This document shows positions 45,258-53,468 of a stretch of 61,413 bases of DNA, in pieces. The number at the start of each line of letters is the position of its first letter. Position 1 is the first letter of the stretch. Location: NCBI GenBank assembly GCA_002297815.1, contig DBKH01000066.1, forward strand, positions 1 through 61,413, written 5' to 3'. The position numbers and the translations under genes are program-made. The DNA is from Bacteroidales bacterium UBA755 (GTDB taxonomy: Bacteria > Bacteroidota > Bacteroidia > Bacteroidales > UBA932). The notes under the pieces are model-generated. The model had not been told where the DNA came from. It saw only the letters and a program-made list of their open reading frames with translations, and searched no databases.

Positions 45258-48200
45258 TTAGAATGATAATGTCACACCACCCATCAAGAGGCGCTGCTGA
45301 GGATAATAACCGTTGTTCACACCTGGAGACTCAGGGTCGATTCCCTTAGGCAGGCCATCGATGGTGAAGAGGTTCTGTCCCTCGACGAACAGTCTGAGAG
45401 AAGACACGCTCAGATGGCTCATCCACTTCTTAGGCAAGGTATAACCCAACTGAGCCGATTTCAGACGGACATATTTTCCGTCCCTCCACCAGAATGAGCA
45501 GCTCAGACCGTTGTCGCCTCCATGGCCAGGAGAGCCGAGGGTAAGGCGTGGGAATGTTCCGTCAGGATTGTCGATGCTCCATGCGTTCTCGACAAGGTAA
45601 AGAGGTGAGTTTCCGCCATCTCTGAAGGTCCGGGTCCAGACGGTGTTGTCATCGTAGCCGTTGTAGTATGTTCCTGTAAGGGAAACATCGAACAAGGCTC
45701 CTCCTGTGAACTGAGCGTTGAAATCAAATCCGTTCCACTCGAAATTGAGGTTGAGGCCGAACGTGAGCTCCGGCCTGTTGGAGCGTCCGAAATAGCCCCA
45801 GTCATCGTAGTCGATCTTTCCGTCGCCGTTGATGTCCACGAACTTGATGTCACCGACGTTAGGACGGGTGCCCCACCATGCGGAGTTGTCAATCTCCTCC
45901 TCGGATCTGAACAGCCCGTCGGTCAACCAACCGGTGATGGCTCCGTAGGTCTTGCCGACAATCTTTCTGTTGTCGCTGACCTCAGGGTTGTCCTTGTACT
46001 TGATCCACCTTGTCTTTGAATATGTAAGACTGGCGCTCACTCCGTAGAAGAACGGCTTCCCGCCAAGGGAGAACTGGTTCTTGTGGGTGATCATGAGGTC
46101 GATACCCTTGGCGTCAATCGCAGGGTAGTTGATGTAGGTAGGATAGTAGCCGCCCATGGAGGCCGGGAATCCCGAGCCTTGTCCCGCGAGGATGTCATAG
46201 GTGTAGTTGTAGAAACCATCCACCTCAAGTCCAAGGAGACCGTCCCAAAGGGTCGCGTCAAAACCTACGTTGTAGGAAAGGTAACGCTCCCAAGACAGAT
46301 CAAGCGACGGAACGACATCAGGCTTGTAGGCAGGATTGAAAGTCGTGCTTCCGTCCGGATTTCTGTAGCCGACCTTTGAGCCGTAGCGTGAGTAGGTGCT
46401 GAGGAAAGCATATTCAGGAACACCGTCATTACCGAGCATTCCGACAGAGGCCCTGACTTTCAAGTCATTGAGGAAGTCCACTGACTCCATGAAGTTCTCG
46501 TTGGAGATTCTCCAGGCCACCGATGCCGAAGGGAAGAAGCCCCAGCGGTACTTGTCCATTCCGCTGAAGAGGTAGGAACCGTCCTCACGTCCGGAAAGCT
46601 CGACAAGGTACCTGTCAGCGAAATTGTACTTGAGCCTGAAGACTCCGCCTACGCTTCTGCTGGCGCCGCTGCCGCCTGAGACAGGATCCTTTGTCGGTGT
46701 GCCCTGGCTGATCTCAGGAAGTGACGCGAACGGAAGATCCTTGGCGTAAGCCGCAAGGCTGTTGCTCTTGGTGTCACGAACCTCCATGAGGGCAAGCGCC
46801 TCAATGGAATGCTTGCCGAAGGTGTTGGAATATTCAAGACTCGCCTGACCTACCATCTGCTTCCAGTATGACGATCCCTCGCCGATGTTGATGCCGTTGT
46901 CAACTCCCCTCGGATCATTCTTCTTTGAATATGTCCCGTCGACAAACGCCATTGTGCTGTAAGGAGTGTTGAGGTTCTTGTTGAAGGAGTTGCTCCAGTC
47001 ATAGACACCGGAAACCTTTGCCGCAAGGCCTTCCACCCAAGGGATGTCATAGGCAAGCGTGGCGTTGACGGAGAGATCCATGGAGCGGGTCTTCTTGTAG
47101 CCTGATTCATAGATGGCGGCAAGAGGGCTCTGAGGATTTGTGGTGCCGTTATTCTTAATCACCGAGGTGTACATTCCCTCGTACTTTTCTGGAAGATAAG
47201 GGTGCATCATGATCGTCTGGTTGGCGATTGACAGCCAGCCCAACTCGCTGTAGCCTCCATCCGTGCCTCCGGAAGCGTAGGCAGGAGTGTCCCTGTGGGC
47301 GATCGTACCGGACACGCCTAGTTTGAAATGCAGTCTCGAAGTGATGTCAGAGTCGATGTTGGAGCGCAGGTTGTAGCGCTTGTAGGTGAAGTTGTCGATG
47401 TTGCCGTTCTGTCCGAAATAGCCGACGGAGGTGTAGTAGCGGGCCTTTTCGTTGCCACCGGTCACAGTCACGTTGTGCTTCTGGGTGAAACCGGTTCCGA
47501 ACACCTTGTCGATGTAGTTCACGTTATCCCAGCCATCGGTCGGATCACCGTTTGTCATCGCAGCGACATTCTCGGAGGTGAAGTACGGATTGTACTCGGA
47601 GCGGTCCTTGATGGCACCGCTGGCCAGCTGATCCATCATGTCAGCCATATTATAATAGTAGGCGAATTGCGGACCGTTCATGAACTCAGGGAAATTGGCG
47701 TTCATGGACACACCGAAGGAGGCGTCGTAAGTGATGGAGGTCTTTTCCTTCGAGCCTCTCTTGGTGGTGATGATCATGACACCGCCCGCACCTTTCAGAC
47801 CGTAAACGGCTGCGGAGGCACCGTCTTTGAGGACTGAGATGCTCTCGATGTCGTTAGGGTTGAGGTCATTGATGTCGTTGACCGGGAAGCCGTCCACAAC
47901 GTAGGCGATTCCATAGATGGAACCACGCAGACGCAAGGAGGCCTGATCCTGTCCCGGCTCTCCTGACTCCTGCACGGAAGAAATACCCGGAAGCCGTCCT
48001 GCGAGAATCTGAGAGACATTCGTGGCCGGAGCCTTCAGAACCTCGTCACCCTTGATTGCGGAGACCGCACCAGTCAGGGACGATTTCTTCGAAGTACCGT
48101 AACCGACCACGACAACCTCGTCAAGGTAGGTCGTGTCTTCCTTCAAGATCACGTTCAGAGTCTGTACCGTTCCATCGCACAGTTTTTGGAATGATGTCAA

Positions 48201-48455
48201 GCCCAGACATTGGAACTCAAGTGTCTGTCCTTTCTTGACGGAAATCACATAAGTCCCGTCCGCTCCGGTCATCGTGCCGTTCGTTGTTCCGGCCACAACC
48301 ACAGAGACACCAGGAAGCGGATTTCCGTTCTGGTCTGTCACCCTACCCTTGACAGAAGGTTGAGCCGATGCGTTCCCCGAAAAGAGGAAAACTGAAAGTA
48401 CCGACACAATCACTGCCCTTAGGAAAGGGGATGAGAAATTCGATGTAGCTTTCAT
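45258..48455 (-). CDS. SusC-family TonB-dependent transporter of PUL2
   Basis: A 1065-residue outer-membrane transporter. The open frame begins at 48521, but Met at 48455 (MKATSNFSSPFLRAVIVSVL) starts a proper signal peptide. The carboxypeptidase-D-like domain (~33-115, VKGRVTDQNGNPLPGVSVVV) is followed by the plug (~125-235, EVVVVGYGTSKKSSLTG, AYVVDGFPVNDINDL) and a barrel ending LLMGGVTLSF. There is no STN domain, so it should not signal through a FecR/sigma pair, unlike the first SusC of PUL1. A TACCTTTG -7-like box lies upstream on the minus strand (48526-48519). Confidence 0.95.
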   Translation of the reverse strand: MKATSNFSSPFLRAVIVSVLSVFLFSGNASAQPSVKGRVTDQNGNPLPGVSVVVAGTTNGTMTGADGTYVISVKKGQTLEFQCLGLTSFQKLCDGTVQTLNVILKEDTTYLDEVVVVGYGTSKKSSLTGAVSAIKGDEVLKAPATNVSQILAGRLPGISSVQESGEPGQDQASLRLRGSIYGIAYVVDGFPVNDINDLNPNDIESISVLKDGASAAVYGLKGAGGVMIITTKRGSKEKTSITYDASFGVSMNANFPEFMNGPQFAYYYNMADMMDQLASGAIKDRSEYNPYFTSENVAAMTNGDPTDGWDNVNYIDKVFGTGFTQKHNVTVTGGNEKARYYTSVGYFGQNGNIDNFTYKRYNLRSNIDSDITSRLHFKLGVSGTIAHRDTPAYASGGTDGGYSELGWLSIANQTIMMHPYLPEKYEGMYTSVIKNNGTTNPQSPLAAIYESGYKKTRSMDLSVNATLAYDIPWVEGLAAKVSGVYDWSNSFNKNLNTPYSTMAFVDGTYSKKNDPRGVDNGINIGEGSSYWKQMVGQASLEYSNTFGKHSIEALALMEVRDTKSNSLAAYAKDLPFASLPEISQGTPTKDPVSGGSGASRSVGGVFRLKYNFADRYLVELSGREDGSYLFSGMDKYRWGFFPSASVAWRISNENFMESVDFLNDLKVRASVGMLGNDGVPEYAFLSTYSRYGSKVGYRNPDGSTTFNPAYKPDVVPSLDLSWERYLSYNVGFDATLWDGLLGLEVDGFYNYTYDILAGQGSGFPASMGGYYPTYINYPAIDAKGIDLMITHKNQFSLGGKPFFYGVSASLTYSKTRWIKYKDNPEVSDNRKIVGKTYGAITGWLTDGLFRSEEEIDNSAWWGTRPNVGDIKFVDINGDGKIDYDDWGYFGRSNRPELTFGLNLNFEWNGFDFNAQFTGGALFDVSLTGTYYNGYDDNTVWTRTFRDGGNSPLYLVENAWSIDNPDGTFPRLTLGSPGHGGDNGLSCSFWWRDGKYVRLKSAQLGYTLPKKWMSHLSVSSLRLFVEGQNLFTIDGLPKGIDPESPGVNNGYYPQQRLLMGGVTLSF

Positions 48456-48681
48456 AAAAGAATGCGTTATTATTAATAATAGTGTTATCGTTTTTAGCCA
48501 ATAATCCCATAGTGCTCGCAAAGGTATAACTTTTTTCGCAAATATTTAATAATTAAATTGACAATTAATAAAAAAATTAAAAAATAAAATTCTTACCTTT
48601 GCAAAGTATTTAAAATAGACTCGCAATAGTCTACGAAAATTTTAAAGATTACATCGCAATAATTACATAAAGAATAGCACC
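48456..48681. promoter_or_regulatory. Divergent AT-rich control region of PUL2
   Basis: An AT-rich gap between the susC operon (minus) and the DUF4434-MFS-ROK operon (plus). It contains TACCTTTG -7-type boxes facing each way: 48526-48519 minus and 48594-48601 plus. No -33 box lies at the ideal distance in either case, which would fit activator- or repressor-controlled promoters. It is the natural site for binding by the ROK regulator encoded at 51191. Confidence 0.55.
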
Positions 48682-49785
48682 ATGACAGACAGAAGAACAT
48701 TCTTGAAGAGAGCTGGCATCGCGGCAGCGACCGCTGTTGCAGCTCCGCTTGCTGCAAGCGCCTCAAGTCTCACTCCAAAGAACGGGAAAGACCTCCGACT
48801 CAAGGCTGACGATAACATAGAAAGCAGACTGATTGTCCCAAAAGGCGATGCACTACCGATAACCGGCACCTTCCTCGATGAAATATCCCACGACATTCCT
48901 CACCAGAACTGGGGCGAGAAGGAATGGGACCTTGATTTCAGATACATGAAGGCGATGGGAATCGACACAGTGATCGACATCCGCTGCGGCTACCGCAAGT
49001 TCATCACCTACCCTTCGCCATACCTTCTCAAAAAGGGCTGCTACATGCCTTCCACCGATTTAATCGACATGTTCTGCCGCCTTGCCCAGAAATACGGGAT
49101 GAAGTTCTGGCTCGGCCTTTACGATTCCGGAAAGTACTGGGACACAGGCGACATGTCAAACGAAGTCGAGGCGAACAAATATGTCATAGACGAGATCTGG
49201 CAGCGCTACGGGAGCAAATACGACAGTTTCGGCGGATGGTACATCAGCGGAGAGATCAGCCGCGCCACCAAGGGAGCGATCGAATCCTTCCGCACGATGG
49301 GTCGCCAGTGCAAGGAGGTCTCCGGCGGGCTGCCTACCTTCATCTCTCCTTGGATTGACGGCAAGAAGGCAGTCGATGCCGCAGGAGGGAACCTCTCCAA
49401 GGAGCAGGCGGTCTCAGTCGAGCAGCACGAGCGGGAATGGAACGAAATCTTTGACGGGATCCATGAATATGTCGATGCGTGCGCCTTCCAGGACGGCCAC
49501 ATAGACTACGACGAACTGGACGCGTTCTTCACTGTCAACAAGAAACTTGCGGACAAGTACGGGATGCAGTGCTGGACAAACGCTGAAAGCTTCGACCGCG
49601 ACATGCCGATCAGATTCCTGCCGATCAAGTTCGACAAATTGAGAATGAAGCTGGAAGCCGCCAAACGTTGCGGCTACGACAAGGCGATCACATTCGAGTT
49701 CTCACACTTCATGAGCCCTCAGTCCGCCTACCTTCAGGCCGGACATCTTTACGACAGGTACATGGAATATTTTGACAAACAATAA
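48682..49785 (+). CDS. Tat-exported DUF4434 protein
   Basis: A 367-residue protein with a twin-arginine signal (MTDRRTFLKRAGIAAATAVA) and a DUF4434-like (PF14488) TIM-barrel: FLDEISHDIPHQNWGEKEWD, AMGIDTVIDIRCGYR, FWLGLYDSGKYWD, FGGWYISGEIS (with a possible acidic residue) and ITFEFSHFMSP. The family is a glycosidase-like barrel often found in Bacteroidetes PULs, mostly uncharacterised. It heads a plus-strand operon with the sugar porter (3 bp gap) and ROK gene, so it probably acts in the periplasm on the oligosaccharide imported by the PUL2 SusC/SusD. Confidence 0.78.
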   Translation: MTDRRTFLKRAGIAAATAVAAPLAASASSLTPKNGKDLRLKADDNIESRLIVPKGDALPITGTFLDEISHDIPHQNWGEKEWDLDFRYMKAMGIDTVIDIRCGYRKFITYPSPYLLKKGCYMPSTDLIDMFCRLAQKYGMKFWLGLYDSGKYWDTGDMSNEVEANKYVIDEIWQRYGSKYDSFGGWYISGEISRATKGAIESFRTMGRQCKEVSGGLPTFISPWIDGKKAVDAAGGNLSKEQAVSVEQHEREWNEIFDGIHEYVDACAFQDGHIDYDELDAFFTVNKKLADKYGMQCWTNAESFDRDMPIRFLPIKFDKLRMKLEAAKRCGYDKAITFEFSHFMSPQSAYLQAGHLYDRYMEYFDKQ

Positions 49786-49788
49786 GCG

Positions 49789-51183
49789 ATGGACAAAAGC
49801 ATAAACATGGGCCGGGTCGTGTTCCTGGCCTTGGTCGCAGCAATAGGAGGAATCCTGTTCGGCTACGACACCGCTGTGATCTCCGGCACGACTGAAATCG
49901 TCAAGAACCAGTTCCGGTTGACGACAATAGCCGAAGGCTGGTACGTTGGCTGCGCCCTGATCGGTTCGATACTCGGTGTGATGATTGCCGGAATGATGAG
50001 CGACAACTATGGAAGAAAGAGGACGATGATCTTCTCCGCGTTGTTGTTCAGCATCTCAGCGATAGGCTGCGCTGTCTGCCAGGATTTCAACCAATTGGTT
50101 TTCTTTAGAATCATAGGAGGATTCGGAATAGGAATAGTCTCCATCGTCTCACCAATTTACATCTCCGAAATCGCTCCGGCACAGAAAAGAGGCACCCTCG
50201 TGTCGCTCTACCAGTTAGCAATCACGATAGGCTTCCTTATGGCCTACCTGATCAACTTTTTTGTGCTTAAGGATGCGGATGTGAACTCAACATCAACGGA
50301 TCTTTGGACAAGAATATTCAATTCTGAGTATTGGAGAGGGATGCTCGGCTACGAGACGATCCCAGACCTGCTGTTCCTCATCGTGATATTCTTCATCCCG
50401 GAGAGCCCGCGCTGGCTGATTACCAAGCACAGAGACGGCAAGGCCGCTAAGATTCTCGCCAGAATATTCAATTCGCAGGAAGAAGTAAGTAGACAGATCG
50501 AGCAAACCAAGGCCTCCATCGCTGGAGAGACCAAGTCCGAGTGGAAGACCCTTCTGGAGCCGGGAATATTCAAGGCCGTCCTCATCGGTTGTGCCATCGC
50601 CATCCTCGGACAGTTCATGGGAGTGAACGCGGTGCTTTACTACGGCCCTAAGATATTCAGTGACGCAGGTTTGTCCGGTGAGGGTTCGATGTTCTCGACG
50701 GTTCTGGTCGGGGTTGTGAATATGCTCACGACGGTCATCGCCCTGCTCATCATCGACAAGGTAGGCCGCAAGCAGCTGGTTTATTGGGGCGTGTCAGGAA
50801 TGATTTTCTGCCTGCTGATGATCGGCTTGTACTTCTGCCTCGGCACCGCTCTTCCGACATGGTTCCTATTGACGTTCTTCCTTCTGTACGTTTTCTGCAC
50901 CGCTATTTCCATAAGCGCGGTTGTGTTCGTACTCTTGTCTGAGATGTACCCAAACAGGGTGCGCGGACTCGCAATGAGCATCGCGGGGCTGGCTCTTTGG
51001 ATCGGGACCTACCTGATTGGTCAGCTGACCCCTTGGATGCTTGAGACACTCACTCCAGCGGGTACCTTCTTCCTGTTCGCGGCCATGTGCATCCCATACC
51101 TTCTCATAATGTGGAGACTGGTTCCGGAAACAACCGGCAAGACGCTGGAAGAAATCGAGGAATACTGGACAAAAGGTAAATAA
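49789..51183 (+). CDS. Sugar-porter MFS transporter
   Basis: A 464-residue major facilitator of the sugar porter (XylE/GLUT-like) family with about 12 membrane segments. Motifs are FGYDTAVISG in segment 1, DNYGRKRTM in the 2-3 loop, PESPRWLI near residue 204, GRKQ in the 8-9 loop and the C-terminal PETTGKTLEEIE. It should import a monosaccharide by proton symport. It lies between DUF4434 (3 bp) and ROK (7 bp), so it carries the sugar released from the PUL2 glycan, which the AGE epimerase may then convert. Confidence 0.93.
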   Translation: MDKSINMGRVVFLALVAAIGGILFGYDTAVISGTTEIVKNQFRLTTIAEGWYVGCALIGSILGVMIAGMMSDNYGRKRTMIFSALLFSISAIGCAVCQDFNQLVFFRIIGGFGIGIVSIVSPIYISEIAPAQKRGTLVSLYQLAITIGFLMAYLINFFVLKDADVNSTSTDLWTRIFNSEYWRGMLGYETIPDLLFLIVIFFIPESPRWLITKHRDGKAAKILARIFNSQEEVSRQIEQTKASIAGETKSEWKTLLEPGIFKAVLIGCAIAILGQFMGVNAVLYYGPKIFSDAGLSGEGSMFSTVLVGVVNMLTTVIALLIIDKVGRKQLVYWGVSGMIFCLLMIGLYFCLGTALPTWFLLTFFLLYVFCTAISISAVVFVLLSEMYPNRVRGLAMSIAGLALWIGTYLIGQLTPWMLETLTPAGTFFLFAAMCIPYLLIMWRLVPETTGKTLEEIEEYWTKGK

Positions 51184-51190
51184 GCAAAGA

Positions 51191-52393
51191 ATGGTCAAAT
51201 ATTTCAGCGACAATCTGTCAGAGAAGAGTTCCATAATCAAGCAACGGATGCTTGAGCTCTGCATGAACTCAGGCGATTTCAGCATCGCTGATTTCGCTCG
51301 CGAACTGAATTGCAGCGTTCCGACTACCATGAAGATAGTCGGAGAGTTGATTGACGATGGCTGGCTGGAGGACCTTGGAAAAAAAGGCTCGGCCAGCGGC
51401 CGCAGGCCAAGCATATTCGGGCTCAATCCTGATGCTGGTTTCTTTGTCGGAGTGGATCTGGAAAGGAACCATGCCAACATCATGACGATGGACTTCAAGG
51501 GGCAGACCCTGTCCTACGACGAAGATGTCGAGTTCACCTTACGGAACACTGAGGATTCTTGCCGACAGCTCTGCACACTTATCCGTAAGTCCCTTGAAAG
51601 CAATGGATTGAGCTCCGAACGCATGCTTGCGTGCAATGTCGATCTCACAGGCCGGGTCAACACCACCTCCGGCTACAGCTTCACGTATTTCATCAATGAG
51701 GACAAACCTCTGAGCACCATCCTAGAGGAAGACCTTGGGGTTCCGGTGGCCCTTGACAATGACTCAAGAGCGATGACTTACGGAGAGTTCCGCAGCGGAA
51801 TCGCCAACGGAGAGAAAAATGTGCTGTTCATCAATGTCGGATGGGGCCTAGGAATGGGAATGATCCTGAACGGAGATCTATACTATGGGAAATCCGGCTA
51901 TTCTGGAGAGTTCGGACACTTCCCATTTCTGGACAATGGACAGATCTGCCGCTGCGGAAAGGTCGGCTGCATGGAGACAGGGGCCTCCGGCTCAGCCCTT
52001 CAAAGGATTGTAACAGAAAAACTTGAGGCCGGCTGCCCGTCAATGCTGACCGATAAGTTCAAGACAGGCAAAGAGCTCACACTTAATGATTTGCTTGGAG
52101 CCGTGGAGGACGAGGATGTCGTTGCGATTGATGCAATGGGAGAGATCGGGACAACTCTCGGAAGAGGCATTGCAGGCCTTATCAATCTGTACAATCCGGA
52201 GATGGTGGTCATTGGAGGAAAACTGACCGTTGGAGGAGACTACCTCATGCTACCTGTCCGCGCTGCCATCAAGAAATATTCATTAAATATAGTAAGCAAA
52301 GACACGACCATCGTCTTCTCCAAGCTTGGTCGCAAGGCAGGCGCGCTCGGATGCTGTATGCTGGCCCGCACAAGATTTTTAGGCCTGATGTAA
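51191..52393 (+). CDS. ROK-family transcriptional regulator
   Basis: A 400-residue NagC/Mlc-type regulator. An N-terminal winged helix-turn-helix (~15-65, FSIADFARELNCSVPTTMKI) is followed by a ROK domain with ALDNDSRAMTYGEF and the zinc-binding/ROK motif CRCGKVGCMETGASG near residue 255. Family members repress sugar genes until a sugar or sugar phosphate binds. As the third gene of the DUF4434-MFS operon it is the best candidate for regulating both arms of PUL2, since no hybrid two-component or ECF regulator is present. A pure sugar kinase is less likely because of the HTH domain. Confidence 0.9.
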   Translation: MVKYFSDNLSEKSSIIKQRMLELCMNSGDFSIADFARELNCSVPTTMKIVGELIDDGWLEDLGKKGSASGRRPSIFGLNPDAGFFVGVDLERNHANIMTMDFKGQTLSYDEDVEFTLRNTEDSCRQLCTLIRKSLESNGLSSERMLACNVDLTGRVNTTSGYSFTYFINEDKPLSTILEEDLGVPVALDNDSRAMTYGEFRSGIANGEKNVLFINVGWGLGMGMILNGDLYYGKSGYSGEFGHFPFLDNGQICRCGKVGCMETGASGSALQRIVTEKLEAGCPSMLTDKFKTGKELTLNDLLGAVEDEDVVAIDAMGEIGTTLGRGIAGLINLYNPEMVVIGGKLTVGGDYLMLPVRAAIKKYSLNIVSKDTTIVFSKLGRKAGALGCCMLARTRFLGLM

Positions 52394-52435
52394 GCCTCAC
52401 TTTTGAAATGAACCAAAATGGACCAAAAAAAACTA

Positions 52436-52465
52436 TTGAAAAGAAATAAAAAAATGTTATTTTTG
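52436..52465 (+). promoter_or_regulatory. Fimbria operon promoter
   Basis: TTG at 52436-52438, 19 bp, TATTTTTG at 52458-52465, a Bacteroidetes-type promoter with transcription start near 52472. This predicts a leader of about 365 nt before the DUF3575 gene at 52839. Confidence 0.68.
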
Positions 52466-52471
52466 CAGAAA

Positions 52472-52838
52472 ATTGTGCTAATGACCTAGAGTCAAAGATT
52501 AAAGTTTCGCTAAGAACGTACCCTTAATCTTGAAAACGGCCTAATAACTAGTTGAGACTTGAGCGAAGACATGAACAACTATGGTGTCGCTTAAAAACAT
52601 AATAGAATCAACATTCTTTGGATTTCCAAGGTTTGAAATAGACCTTGGAAATGATTTCTGTCACCCTACGGTGGGGGGGGGCGTAACCCTCTAACATTCA
52701 ACGCATTGCACAATAGCAAGGAGGATAAGCCATCTTATTCTCCGGTTTTTCCGTGTCTTGATTCAGACAAAGCATCACAACCGAAGACACGGAATCCAAA
52801 GTCTCTTGTCGGTATTTTGAAACATAAGGATTGAGAAT
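52472..52838 (+). other. Long structured leader of the fimbria operon
   Basis: No gene is recognised in this ~367-nt interval. It holds a perfect inverted repeat TTTCCAAGGT / ACCTTGGAAA near 52622-52651 and a run of nine G at 52673-52681. A long-range hairpin TTCCGTGTCTT / AAGACACGGAA spans about 52748-52797. A seven-codon frame MNNYGVA lies at 52571-52594. The structure suggests post-transcriptional control or an unrecognised regulatory RNA. The G-run could vary in length between cells. Confidence 0.55.
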
Positions 52839-53462
52839 ATGAACAATTACCCAGCACATATCAGTCATTCCATGCGTCTAACAGTCGGATTGGCGTTGGT
52901 TCTGCTCCTTTCGTTGATGTTGAGCTCGTCAGCAAAGGCGCAGACCGCAGCAGTCAAGACCAACATCGTCCATGACGCCACTACAACCCTCAACGCAGGA
53001 CTTGAGTTCAAGCTCGCTCCACGCTGGACAGTTGATCTTTCTGGAGACCTGAACCCATGGACGTTCTCCGGTGACAGAAAATTCAAGCATTGGCTTCTCC
53101 AACCAGAGCTAAGACTTTGGACATGCGATGCTTGGGCAGGTCACTTTTTCGGGCTTCACGCACTTGGAGGCCAATTCAATGTTGGAGGGTTTGACATCAA
53201 CGCCAATCTTCTAGGCACTGACTGGAATCTTATAAAGGACCATCGCTATCAAGGTTGGATGGTGGGAGCCGGATTAGCTTATGGCTATTCTTGGATTCTA
53301 GGGCAACGATGGAACCTAGAAACTGAAATCGGAGCTGGCTGGGTACATGCTTGGTACGACACATTCCGCTGCTCCGGGTGCGGAAAAAAGATTGCAACCG
53401 ATGATCAGCACGACTATTTCGGTGTCACTAAGTTGTCCGTAAGTCTTGTGTATTTGTTCTAA
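52839..53462 (+). CDS. DUF3575 outer-membrane beta-barrel protein
   Basis: A 207-residue exported protein. The signal to about residue 35 (LMLSSSAKAQ) is followed by an eight-strand-type outer-membrane barrel of the DUF3575 family: AAVKTNIVHDATTTLNAGLE, WTVDLSGDLNPW and a final aromatic VSLVYLF that suits barrel insertion. DUF3575 proteins precede Mfa/Fim fimbriae in many Bacteroidales and may help anchor or regulate the fimbria. A CSGC cysteine pair (FRCSGCGKK) near residue 182 could be a disulphide. It is the first gene of the operon; Met12 is an alternative start. Confidence 0.85.
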   Translation: MNNYPAHISHSMRLTVGLALVLLLSLMLSSSAKAQTAAVKTNIVHDATTTLNAGLEFKLAPRWTVDLSGDLNPWTFSGDRKFKHWLLQPELRLWTCDAWAGHFFGLHALGGQFNVGGFDINANLLGTDWNLIKDHRYQGWMVGAGLAYGYSWILGQRWNLETEIGAGWVHAWYDTFRCSGCGKKIATDDQHDYFGVTKLSVSLVYLF

Positions 53463-53468
53463 ACGTCA

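Noticed and set aside
51191..52393. Sugar kinase (glucokinase) call
   Set aside because: The N-terminal helix-turn-helix and the 400-residue length favour a ROK repressor over a ~300-residue ROK kinase.
52622..52651. Invertible promoter element before the fimbria operon
   Set aside because: The inverted repeats are only 9-10 bp apart and do not flank the promoter; no recombinase gene is nearby.
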